A DNA stretch of 64,000 nucleotides, taken from assembly GCF_900104255.1 (NCBI RefSeq), contig NZ_FNKZ01000001.1, positions 1,642,001-1,706,000 on the forward strand, written 5' to 3'. The stretch is from Pseudoxanthomonas sp. CF385 (lineage in GTDB: Bacteria > Pseudomonadota > Gammaproteobacteria > Xanthomonadales > Xanthomonadaceae). The notes under the pieces are model-generated. The model saw only the letters and a program-made list of their open reading frames with translations, was not told the origin of the DNA and ran no database searches. Shown here piece by piece: positions 46,000 to 53,660 of this stretch (positions within the stretch are counted from its first letter, which is position 1; every line of letters begins with the position of its first letter). The translations under genes were made by a program, and so were the position numbers.

Positions 46000-46353
46000 A
46001 TGAATGCAGCAGGTGGACGGCAGGGCATCCTGTCACTGGCAGTGAAGGACAAGGCCGCGCTGTACAACGCCTACATGCCGTTCGTGAAGGGTGGCGGCAT
46101 CTTCGTGCCCACCCCGAAGCGCTACTTCCTCGGCGATGAAGTCTTCCTGCTGCTCACGCTGCCCGAATCCAGCGACCGCCTGCCGGTGGCCGGCAAGGTG
46201 GTGTGGGTGACCCCGGCCGGCGCGCAGGGCAACCGCGCCGCGGGCATCGGCGTGCAGTTCGCCGAGACCGGCGAAGGCGAAGCCATCAAGAACCGCATCG
46301 AGACGATGCTGGCCGGCAGCCTCAACGGTGAAAAGCCCACCCACACCATGTGA
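46000..46353 (+). CDS. pilZ: PilZ domain protein, type IV pilus biogenesis factor type
   Basis: 117 residues. The position after holB and the sequence GILSLAVKDKAALYNAYMPF, GGGIFVPTPKRYFLGDEVFLLL match the original PilZ subgroup (Pseudomonas PilZ, Xanthomonas PilZ), which helps pilus assembly by binding partner proteins. The RxxxR and DxSxxG residues that bind cyclic di-GMP in other PilZ domains are not seen, as in that subgroup. It ends the fab-tmk-holB-pilZ region. Confidence 0.9.
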   Translation: MNAAGGRQGILSLAVKDKAALYNAYMPFVKGGGIFVPTPKRYFLGDEVFLLLTLPESSDRLPVAGKVVWVTPAGAQGNRAAGIGVQFAETGEGEAIKNRIETMLAGSLNGEKPTHTM

Positions 46354-46354
46354 A

Positions 46355-46388
46355 GCCCGTCCGCGCCCTGCGCGCGGGCCGCTGTTTT
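46355..46388 (+). terminator. Probable terminator after pilZ
   Basis: GCCCG-CGCGC (TC bulged) and GCGCG-CGGGC form a stem with a CCT loop, followed by CGCTGTTTT. It separates the core cluster from the end-joining genes. Confidence 0.55.
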
Positions 46389-46448
46389 CACGCCGGCTTT
46401 CGTCCCGTCTGGCGAGCATCGAGCCTTCCTTCCCGTGGCAGGCATTCC

Positions 46449-47369
46449 ATGGCGCGCCCGATCTGGACCGGCACCCTCTCGTTCGGCCTCCTGAACATCC
46501 CCGTTTCGCTGATGTCCGGCGAGCGCAAGGTCGACATCAGCTTCCGCATGCTGGATTCGCGCGACAAGAAGCCGATCCGCTTCGAGCGCGTCAACGCCGA
46601 GACCGGCGAAGAAGTGCCGTGGAAGGACATCATCAAGGCGTTCGAGTACGACAAGGGCAGCTACGTGGTGGTGGAGAAGGAGGACATCGCGTCCGCCGCG
46701 CCGCAGACCCATGAATCCGTCGACGTGGAAGCCTTCGTCGACCGCGACGCGATCGGCATCCGGTTCTTCGAGAAGCCCTACATCCTGGTGCCCGGCAAGA
46801 AGGCCGAGAAAGGCTACGTGCTGCTCCGCGACACGCTGGCCAGCACCGGCAAGGTCGGCGTGGCACGGGTGGTGATCCGCACCCGCGAATACCTGTGCGC
46901 CGTGGTCCCCGAAGGCGATGCGATGGTCCTGATGATGCTGCGCTATCCGCAGGAACTGGTGGATCCGGAGGAATACAAGCTGCCCACCGGCAAGGCGTCC
47001 GACTACCGCATCACCCCCAAGGAGCGCGAGATGGCCGAGAGCCTGATCGGCTCGATGTCGGCCGAGTGGACGCCCGACGACTACCACGACGAGTTCCGCA
47101 GGCGGCTGGAAGCCATCATCAAGAAGCGGATCAAGGCACGCGGAGCCACCACGAAGATCAAGGACGACGACGCGCCCGAACGCGAGGATGCCGCCACTAA
47201 CGTGGTCGACTTCATGTCGCTGCTGCAGAAGAGCCTCGACACCAAGAAGCGGACGCCGGCGAAGAAGGTCGCCGCCAAGAAGGCCCCCGCGAAGAAGGCG
47301 CCGCGCAAGGCGGCCAAGGCGGCGAAGAAGGCGCCGGCCAAGCGCGCCCGCAAGACGGCGTCGCGCTGA
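46449..47369 (+). CDS. ku: Non-homologous end-joining protein Ku
   Basis: 306 residues. Ku forms a homodimeric ring on double-strand DNA ends and recruits LigD. The family start RPIWTGTLSFGLLNIPVSL (seen as WTGTLSFGLLNIPV), EVPWKDIIKAFEYDKGSYVV and FFEKPYILVPGKKAEKGY are diagnostic. The last 50 residues are a Lys/Ala-rich tail (KKAPAKKAP repeats), typical of extended Ku proteins that bind DNA away from ends. ATG 46449 is the conserved start. The next gene begins four bases after its stop, and ligD follows. Confidence 0.96.
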   Translation: MARPIWTGTLSFGLLNIPVSLMSGERKVDISFRMLDSRDKKPIRFERVNAETGEEVPWKDIIKAFEYDKGSYVVVEKEDIASAAPQTHESVDVEAFVDRDAIGIRFFEKPYILVPGKKAEKGYVLLRDTLASTGKVGVARVVIRTREYLCAVVPEGDAMVLMMLRYPQELVDPEEYKLPTGKASDYRITPKEREMAESLIGSMSAEWTPDDYHDEFRRRLEAIIKKRIKARGATTKIKDDDAPEREDAATNVVDFMSLLQKSLDTKKRTPAKKVAAKKAPAKKAPRKAAKAAKKAPAKRARKTASR

Positions 47370-47373
47370 CGGC

Positions 47374-48000
47374 ATGGCGGGCGGTCGCCGCATCGTGCCG
47401 GTGGAGGGCGTCGGCACGGGTGCCAGCGGACGCGCCTGCCTGTACGTGATGCCTTGCGCTTACGAGGACCACGCCAAGCTCGGCATCGCCACCGACCCGC
47501 TGGCGCGCATGCAGGCGTTCTCGTCCCGGTATTACGCATTCTTCGATCTCGAACGCGGCTGGCTCGCCGATGCCGGCAGCGTGCGCGAGGCGCGCGCATG
47601 GGAGACGCGCCTGAAACGGGACCTCCGCGCGCATGCCGCGCCGCCGCCGCTGACCGTGCCCGCGCGTGCCGCCGGACGCACGGAGTGGTTCCGTGGCGCG
47701 GACGTGGCCCTGCAGGCGGCGAGAGCCGTGCTGGAGGCCGAGGGCTTCACCGTCCATCCGCTGCGCGATTGGGTGTCCGCGCGCCTGCGCGTCCAGCGCG
47801 ACCAGCTCGATGCCGGGGAGCAGGCCGCCGTCGACCGCTTCGGTCCCGTGGACGAATGGCCACCCGCGCACACCGGCCCGCCATGGGAGACGCTCCGCGA
47901 CGCGCTGGACGCGTACGTCGCCCTGGACCTGCCGCTGCAGGGTGCGGTATCGCCGGTCCTGCAGGCCTGGCATGCGCGCAACAGTCTGTCGCCCCGCTGA
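47374..48000 (+). CDS. GIY-YIG-like nuclease-family protein in the Ku-LigD operon
   Basis: 208 residues. The N-terminal half, CLYVMPCAYEDHAKLGIATD and DPLARMQAFSSRYYAFFDLE, followed by EARAWETRLKRDL, fits the T5orf172/MUG113 branch of GIY-YIG nucleases: the LYV...KLGIA core, an arginine in the middle and a glutamate in the helix. The second half (WFRGADVALQAARAVL onward) is unassigned. It starts four bases after ku and ends 76 bases before ligD, so a role in trimming or joining DNA ends is an attractive inference but untested. Confidence 0.65.
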   Translation: MAGGRRIVPVEGVGTGASGRACLYVMPCAYEDHAKLGIATDPLARMQAFSSRYYAFFDLERGWLADAGSVREARAWETRLKRDLRAHAAPPPLTVPARAAGRTEWFRGADVALQAARAVLEAEGFTVHPLRDWVSARLRVQRDQLDAGEQAAVDRFGPVDEWPPAHTGPPWETLRDALDAYVALDLPLQGAVSPVLQAWHARNSLSPR

Positions 48001-48076
48001 AGCGCGGCACCGATCGCCCGCGACTTGCACGCGCCGTTGACGGCGCAGGCGGCATAACAGCGGCGAGGATCCCGTC

Positions 48077-50665
48077 ATGAGCCTGCAGGAATACCGCCGC
48101 AAGCGCCGCTTCGACCGCACGCCCGAACCGTCGGCGGAAGCGCAGGGCGCGCGAGGCAAACGGCCCATCTTCGTGGTCCAGCTGCACCACGCCAGCCACC
48201 GCCACTACGACTTCCGCCTGCAGGTGGGCGACACGCTCAAGAGCTGGGCGGTGCCCAAGGGACCCAGCTTCGACCCCGACGTGAAGCGGCTCGCTGCCGA
48301 GGTCGAGGACCATCCGGTCGATTACGCGGACTTCGAAGGCGACATTCCGAAGGGCCAGTACGGCGGCGGCCACGTCGCCACCTTCGATCGCGGCCTGTGG
48401 ACCACGGACGGCGATGCCGAAGCGCAATTGGCGAAGGGTCACCTCCGCTTCCGCATGTTCGGCGAGAAACTCAAGGGCGGCTGGCACCTGGTGCGCACGC
48501 CCAAGCCGGCGCGACAGCCGCAGTGGCTGCTGTTCAAGGAGCGCGACGATTTCGCGGGCCCGCGCGAGGCCGACGACCTGCTCGACGACGTGAAGCCGCC
48601 GCCCGGTGCAAAGCCGGTGCGACGCAAGCGGACGCCGGCCAAGTCCAGTGCCCACGCAGCGTCGCGTGCGAAGAAGCCGTCTGCACCGCGCGAGCGCTGG
48701 GCGCAACGCGCGGCCCGGCTCGACGGCGCGCGCGCCACCTCGAAACATCCGGCCTTCCGCATCCCCCAGCTGGCGAAGCTGCAAGAGCAGGTGCCCGCGG
48801 GGGACGACTGGCTGCACGAAGCGAAATGGGACGGCTACCGCCTGATCGCCGAGATCCGGCGGGGCCGCGTGCGCCTGTGGTCGCGCAACGAACGCGAGTG
48901 GACCCAGAAGGCGCCGGAGATCGTCGCCGCGATCGAGCGGCTCGATCTCGAGGATGCGGTGCTCGATGGCGAACTGGTCGCCGGCGCCGGGCGACAGGAG
49001 GACTTCGGCCTGCTGCAGGCCACGCTCTCGGGCGAGAAGAACGCCACGCTCTCCTACGTGTTGTTCGACATCTTGCAGGTCGACGGCGTGGACATCACCG
49101 GCAGCCCGCAGTACCAGCGCAAGGCCTTGCTGGCGGAAATCCTGAAGTCGCCGCCGGACCGCCTGGTGTACAGCTCGCATATCGTCGGTCGTGGCGATGA
49201 AGCGCTGAAGATGGCGCTCGAGCGCGGGCTGGAAGGCATCATCTCCAAGCGCGCGGACGCGCCGTACCACGCCGGTCGCGGCGATGTGTGGCGCAAGATC
49301 AAGCAGCGCGATGCCGAGGAGTTCGCGGTGGTGGGCTTCACCGCGCCGAAGGGCGGCCGCTCCGGGCTCGGCGCATTGCTGCTGGCCACGCCCGACGGCG
49401 ACAAGGGGTGGCGCTATGCGGGACGCGTGGGCACCGGGTTCAGCGATGCGCTGCTCGCATCGCTGTCCACGCAGCTGGCCAAGGGCGCGCGCGCCACGCC
49501 CACGGCCCAGGTCGAGGTGGACGATCCGGAGCTGCGCCGCGCACGCTGGGTCACGCCCAAGCTCGTCGCCGAGGTGTTCCACCACGGGCGCGGCAACCAG
49601 GGCCTGCTGCGGCAGCCTTCGCTGAAAGCGATACGCCGCGACAAGCGCGCTGCCGACCTGCGCGAAACGCGCGCTCCCGCCGGAGATTCCGCCATGCCTG
49701 CCGCCGCCCGCACACGCGCCAAGACCACGTCCGCATCGACGCCTGCGTCGATCGAGCTGACCCATCCCGAGCGCGTCGTCTTTCCCGACAGCGGCATCAC
49801 CAAGCACCAGGTGTTCGACTACTACCGCGCGATGGCGCGCTGGCTGCTGCCCGAGATCCGCGAGCGGCCGCTGTCGATCGTGCGCTGCCCGCAGGGCGCG
49901 GGCCGACCCTGCTTCTTCCAGAAGCACCACACGCCCGGCATGGACCGCGTCGACGCGGTACCGCTGGCCGAGGAAGGCGGGACGCGCGCGGACTACCTGG
50001 TGGTGCGGGACGAAGCCGGCCTGCTCGAACTGGTGCAGTTCAACGCGATCGAGTTCCATCCGTGGGGCGCGCAGGCCGACGCGCCGGACGAGGCCGACCG
50101 CATCGTCTTCGATCTCGATCCGGGCCCCGACGTGCCGTGGCCGCACGTGGTCGAGGCCGCACGCCTCGTGCGCAAGCGCCTGCGCGCGCTGGGGCTGACG
50201 TCGTTCGTCCGCACTTCGGGCGGCAAGGGCCTGCACGTGGTGGTGCCGCTGAAGCCGGCGTGCCCGTGGCCGCAGGCGAAGGACTTCGCCCACGCGTTCG
50301 CCGAGTCGATGGCGGCCTCCGAGCCGTTGGCCTACGTGGCGACGGCGACGAAGAAGTTCCGCAAGGGCAAGATCTTCATCGACTACCTGCGCAACGGCCG
50401 CGGCGCCACCAGCGTGGCCTCGTTTTCGCTGCGCGCGCGCGAAGGCGCGCCGGTGTCGATGCCGCTGCGGTGGGAGGAACTGGGTCGGATCAAGGGCGGC
50501 GATGCCTACACCCTGTCCACCGCGCCGCGCCGCATGAGCCGCCTCGGCGCGCATCCCTGGGGCGACTACGCACGCCGCCGGCAGGACCTGGCCGCCGTCA
50601 GCGACGCCTTGTCCACGTTGCAGGCGCCGCCCGCGCCCGAGAAGAAACGCCGCCGCCGCTCATGA
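48077..50665 (+). CDS. ligD: Multifunctional DNA ligase D
   Basis: 862 residues. LigD repairs double-strand breaks brought together by Ku. Domain order is phosphoesterase (about 1-190; HHASHRHYDFRLQ and GQYGGGHV), ATP-dependent ligase (about 220-530; adenylated Lys250 in EAKWDGYRLI, DGELVA, ISKRADAPY), and primase-polymerase (about 560-850; FDYYRAMARWLLP, DLDPGPDVPW, RTSGGKGLHVVVPL). This is the order of Pseudomonas LigD. Its end overlaps the convergent topoisomerase gene by six bases. Confidence 0.96.
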   Translation: MSLQEYRRKRRFDRTPEPSAEAQGARGKRPIFVVQLHHASHRHYDFRLQVGDTLKSWAVPKGPSFDPDVKRLAAEVEDHPVDYADFEGDIPKGQYGGGHVATFDRGLWTTDGDAEAQLAKGHLRFRMFGEKLKGGWHLVRTPKPARQPQWLLFKERDDFAGPREADDLLDDVKPPPGAKPVRRKRTPAKSSAHAASRAKKPSAPRERWAQRAARLDGARATSKHPAFRIPQLAKLQEQVPAGDDWLHEAKWDGYRLIAEIRRGRVRLWSRNEREWTQKAPEIVAAIERLDLEDAVLDGELVAGAGRQEDFGLLQATLSGEKNATLSYVLFDILQVDGVDITGSPQYQRKALLAEILKSPPDRLVYSSHIVGRGDEALKMALERGLEGIISKRADAPYHAGRGDVWRKIKQRDAEEFAVVGFTAPKGGRSGLGALLLATPDGDKGWRYAGRVGTGFSDALLASLSTQLAKGARATPTAQVEVDDPELRRARWVTPKLVAEVFHHGRGNQGLLRQPSLKAIRRDKRAADLRETRAPAGDSAMPAAARTRAKTTSASTPASIELTHPERVVFPDSGITKHQVFDYYRAMARWLLPEIRERPLSIVRCPQGAGRPCFFQKHHTPGMDRVDAVPLAEEGGTRADYLVVRDEAGLLELVQFNAIEFHPWGAQADAPDEADRIVFDLDPGPDVPWPHVVEAARLVRKRLRALGLTSFVRTSGGKGLHVVVPLKPACPWPQAKDFAHAFAESMAASEPLAYVATATKKFRKGKIFIDYLRNGRGATSVASFSLRAREGAPVSMPLRWEELGRIKGGDAYTLSTAPRRMSRLGAHPWGDYARRRQDLAAVSDALSTLQAPPAPEKKRRRRS

Positions 50666-51655
50666 GCCGCGACGCGCGCGCCTGAGGAAACGGATCGCCG
50701 CCTGCTCCCATTGCCGCTGGCCGCGCACCTGGGTCGCGGTGCGTTGCACGCGGCCGTCCTCCCAGCCTTCGAACACGCGCGGGTCCACGTAGCAGCGTTC
50801 GCAGATGCGCGGCGTGTTGCCGAGGATGGCGGACGTCTCGCGCAGGACCCCCATGCGCGCCTGCTGCCGCGCGGTGTCGCTTTCCGGCACGTCCGTCGCC
50901 GCGAGGGTGCGGAACGCGAACAGCGTCGCGCCCCAGGTGCGGAAATCCTTCGCCGTGAACGGGCCGCCCATCACGTCCTGCAGATAGGCGTTCACGTCGC
51001 CCGAGCTGATCCGCTGCACGGTATCGCCGTCGCGGTACTGGAACAGCGCCTGGCCCGGCAACTGTCGGCAGCGCCGTACCAACCGCACCAGCCGCGCGTC
51101 GCTGACCCGCGCTTCGATCGGCTTGCCGCCCTTGCCGCGGAAGGCGAAGCGCACCTCGCTGCCGGCGACGAAGCGCGCATGCACGTTGCGCAGGGTGGTG
51201 AGGCCGTACGACCCGTTGCTCTTCTCGTAGCTGGTGTTGCCCACGCGCAGCAGGGTCTGGCCGAGCAGGGCGAGCACGAGTGCGACGACTTTCTCCCGCG
51301 GGAAGCCGGGCAGGGCGAGATCGGCGCGGATGCGGCGGCGCAGACGGGGCAGGGCATCGGCGAAGGCGAGCAAGCGGTCGTACTTGCGTGCGCCACGCTC
51401 GGCCTGCCAGTCGCGGTGGTAGCGGTACTGTTTGCGCCCGCGCGCGTCGCGGCCGGTGGCCTGCAGGTGGCCGTGCGCATCGGCGCAGATCCACACGTCG
51501 GTGTAGGCGGGCGGGATCGCCAGCATGCGGATGCGGTCGAGCGTGGCCGGTGCGCGCACCGCACGGCCGCGCGGATCCAGGTAGACGAAACCACGCCCGC
51601 GCCGCTGCCGGCGCAGGCCGGGCACGGTGTCGGTCGTGTAGTGCAGGCCGGCCAC
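50660..51655 (-). CDS. DNA topoisomerase IB (poxvirus-like bacterial type)
   Basis: 331 residues. The enzyme relaxes supercoils by a 3'-phosphotyrosine intermediate. Active-site features are the arginine in LLRVGNTSYEKSNGSYGLTTL (seen as LRVGNTSYEKSNGSYG), the lysine turn FRGKGGKP, the FTAKDFRTWGATLFA segment and the nucleophile tyrosine in CERCYVDPRVF. Start ATG 51655 (MAGLHYTTD). It follows a small acidic-protein gene by six bases and is convergent with ligD, so both lie in one repair neighbourhood. Confidence 0.93.
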   Translation of the reverse strand: MAGLHYTTDTVPGLRRQRRGRGFVYLDPRGRAVRAPATLDRIRMLAIPPAYTDVWICADAHGHLQATGRDARGRKQYRYHRDWQAERGARKYDRLLAFADALPRLRRRIRADLALPGFPREKVVALVLALLGQTLLRVGNTSYEKSNGSYGLTTLRNVHARFVAGSEVRFAFRGKGGKPIEARVSDARLVRLVRRCRQLPGQALFQYRDGDTVQRISSGDVNAYLQDVMGGPFTAKDFRTWGATLFAFRTLAATDVPESDTARQQARMGVLRETSAILGNTPRICERCYVDPRVFEGWEDGRVQRTATQVRGQRQWEQAAIRFLRRARRGS

Positions 51656-51661
51656 GCGGCC

Positions 51662-51949
51662 TCAGAACTCGTCGACGTACTCGAGCACCAGCCCGTAGCG
51701 GCCGGCGATGTCGTCAGCGGTCTCGCGCACGCTGTCCGCATAGGGCGAAGGCGCTTCCACTTCCAATGCATGCAGATCGCCGCCCCGGTCGTCGGTCAGG
51801 CCGGAGGAACTGGAGTCGTCGTCGTCCATGTGCGGCATCAGGTCCGCCAGCTCCTCCACACGCTCCACGCCGTCCACGCCATGCAGGGCTGCCACCAGCG
51901 CATCGAACCCGGTGCGCGTGCCCGTGGCCCGCAGTCTGATCATCGTCAT
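51662..51949 (-). CDS. Small acidic protein upstream of topoisomerase IB
   Basis: 95 residues, not recognised. It starts with a short beta-alpha unit (MIRLRATGTRTGFDALVAAL, GVDGVERVEELADL), which could be a small ferredoxin-like or ACT-like fold, then has an acidic serine stretch (DDDDSSSSG) and a C-terminal helix ending VLEYVDEF. It is six bases ahead of the topoisomerase gene and is probably made with it. A function cannot be stated. Confidence 0.7.
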   Translation of the reverse strand: MTMIRLRATGTRTGFDALVAALHGVDGVERVEELADLMPHMDDDDSSSSGLTDDRGGDLHALEVEAPSPYADSVRETADDIAGRYGLVLEYVDEF

Positions 51950-52142
51950 GGGAATCCTCTGCGCCAGGCGCTTTCAAGTCCCGCCGAACATAGGTCGGCC
52001 CGGGTCGTCTCTCCGTGAAGTCAGCCCCGTTGTGGCACTACCGCTACATGCTTCCTTAACGACGCGCCATCCATAGTCAGGACCAATGGTCGGCCGTAGC
52101 GGCCCGGCCTTTATCGCCACGGGTTGCCATCACGAGGTCGTC

Positions 52143-53660
52143 ATGGATCAGGATTCGTCGTCCACCGCACACCAGGAACGCAGGATCTCCACCGGCAACG
52201 AGGGCCTGGACAACATACTGGGGGGCGGCTTCGACGCCGACCGGATGTACCTGTACGAGGGTCGCCCGGGCACCGGCAAGACCACGCTGGCGCTCGAGTT
52301 CCTGCTGGACGGCGTCTGCAACGGCGAGAAGACGCTCTACATCTCGTTGTCGGAAACCCAGCGGGAACTGGAACTGGTGGCGTCGCGCCACGGTTGGGAC
52401 GTGTCGAAGGTCGACATCTTCGAACTCATCCCGCCGGAGACCACACTGGATCGCACGCAGGAACTCACCGTCCTGCATCCGGCCGAGGTCGATCTCGCCG
52501 AGACCACCAAGCTGATCCTGGACCGGGTGGAGGAACACAGCCCCCAACGGGTCGTGATCGACAGCCTCTCGGAACTCCGGTTGCTCGCGCAGAGCTCGCT
52601 GCGCTATCGCCGGCAGGTGCTGGCGCTCAAGCACTTCTTCGCCAGTCGCGCCTGCACGGTGGTCCTGCTGGACGACATGACCTCGCACGAGAACGACCTG
52701 CAGCTGCACTCGATCTGCCACGGCGTCGTCCTGCTCGAGCAGCTGGCCATCGAATACGGCGCGGAACGCAGGCGCCTGCGCGTGGTGAAGATGCGTGGCA
52801 TCAACTTCCGCGGCGGCTATCACGACCTGACCATCCGCAAGGGCGGGCTCGAGATCTATCCCCGCCTGGTGGCGGCGGAACACCACACCAGCTTCCTTGG
52901 CGAGTTCACCAAGAGCGGCAACGCGGAACTGGACAAGCTCCTGGGTGGCGGACTCGAGCGTGGCACGAACGTGCTGCTGATCGGCGCGGCCGGCGTCGGC
53001 AAGTCGTCGCTCGCGGTCACCTACGCCATCGCGGCGGCGGAGCGGGGCGAGAAGAGCGCGTTCTTCGCGTTCGACGAGGGCAGGGGCACCATCGAGGCCC
53101 GGGCCAGGACGCTGGGGCTGCATCTGCAGCCGGCGCTGGACGCGGGACTCATCCTGTTCCAGCAGATCGATCCCGCCGAACTGTCCCCCGGCGAGTTCGC
53201 GAAGATCGTGCGCGAGCGCGTGCAGAAGGACGGCGCCCGCATCGTCGTCATCGACAGCCTCAACGGTTACCTCAATGCGATGCCGGACGGCAGGTTCCTG
53301 ATCCTGCAGATGCACGAGCTGTTGACCTTCCTCGCGCAGCAGGGCGTGCTCACCATCCTGGTGATGGCGCAGCACGGCCTCGTGGGCCCGATGGAAACAC
53401 CGCTGGACATCAGCTACCTCAGCGATGCGGTCCTGATGCTGCGGTATTTCGAGTACGCGGGCACGGTGCGCCGGGCCCTTTCGGTGGTGAAGAAGCGCAG
53501 CGGCGAGCACGAACACACGATCCGCGAGTTCAAGCTCAGCTCGCACGGACTGGTATTGGGCCCGCCACTGAAAGAGTTCAGCGGCGTGCTTTCGGGGACC
53601 CCGACGTACATCGGCGGCGGAGAACCCCTGCTGGACTCCGATCCCGAACGGGGTGCCTGA
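52143..53660 (+). CDS. KaiC-like double-domain ATPase
   Basis: 505 residues with two RecA/KaiC domains. The first has Walker A GRPGTGKT (40-47) and Walker B ending at Asp140 (RVVIDSLSE); the second has GAAGVGKS (281-288) and Asp371 (IVVIDSLNG). GNEGLDNILGGGFD and GNAELDKLLGGGLERG are the domain starts. Autophosphorylation sites like the cyanobacterial Ser-Thr pair cannot be placed with confidence. No KaiA or KaiB gene is near. ATG 52143 is preferred over an upstream in-frame ATG at 52086. It overlaps a hybrid histidine kinase gene by eight bases, so the two probably form one signalling unit. Confidence 0.9.
   Translation: MDQDSSSTAHQERRISTGNEGLDNILGGGFDADRMYLYEGRPGTGKTTLALEFLLDGVCNGEKTLYISLSETQRELELVASRHGWDVSKVDIFELIPPETTLDRTQELTVLHPAEVDLAETTKLILDRVEEHSPQRVVIDSLSELRLLAQSSLRYRRQVLALKHFFASRACTVVLLDDMTSHENDLQLHSICHGVVLLEQLAIEYGAERRRLRVVKMRGINFRGGYHDLTIRKGGLEIYPRLVAAEHHTSFLGEFTKSGNAELDKLLGGGLERGTNVLLIGAAGVGKSSLAVTYAIAAAERGEKSAFFAFDEGRGTIEARARTLGLHLQPALDAGLILFQQIDPAELSPGEFAKIVRERVQKDGARIVVIDSLNGYLNAMPDGRFLILQMHELLTFLAQQGVLTILVMAQHGLVGPMETPLDISYLSDAVLMLRYFEYAGTVRRALSVVKKRSGEHEHTIREFKLSSHGLVLGPPLKEFSGVLSGTPTYIGGGEPLLDSDPERGA

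Noticed and set aside
46000..46353. Cyclic di-GMP receptor role for the PilZ protein
   Set aside because: The arginine and DxSxxG-type binding residues are not visible; the sequence belongs to the pilus-assembly PilZ subgroup.
47747..50554. 935-codon open frame antisense to ligD
   Set aside because: A shadow frame typical of GC-rich DNA: it has Arg/Gln/His-rich low-complexity sequence, no family motif, and lies opposite a complete LigD with intact active sites.
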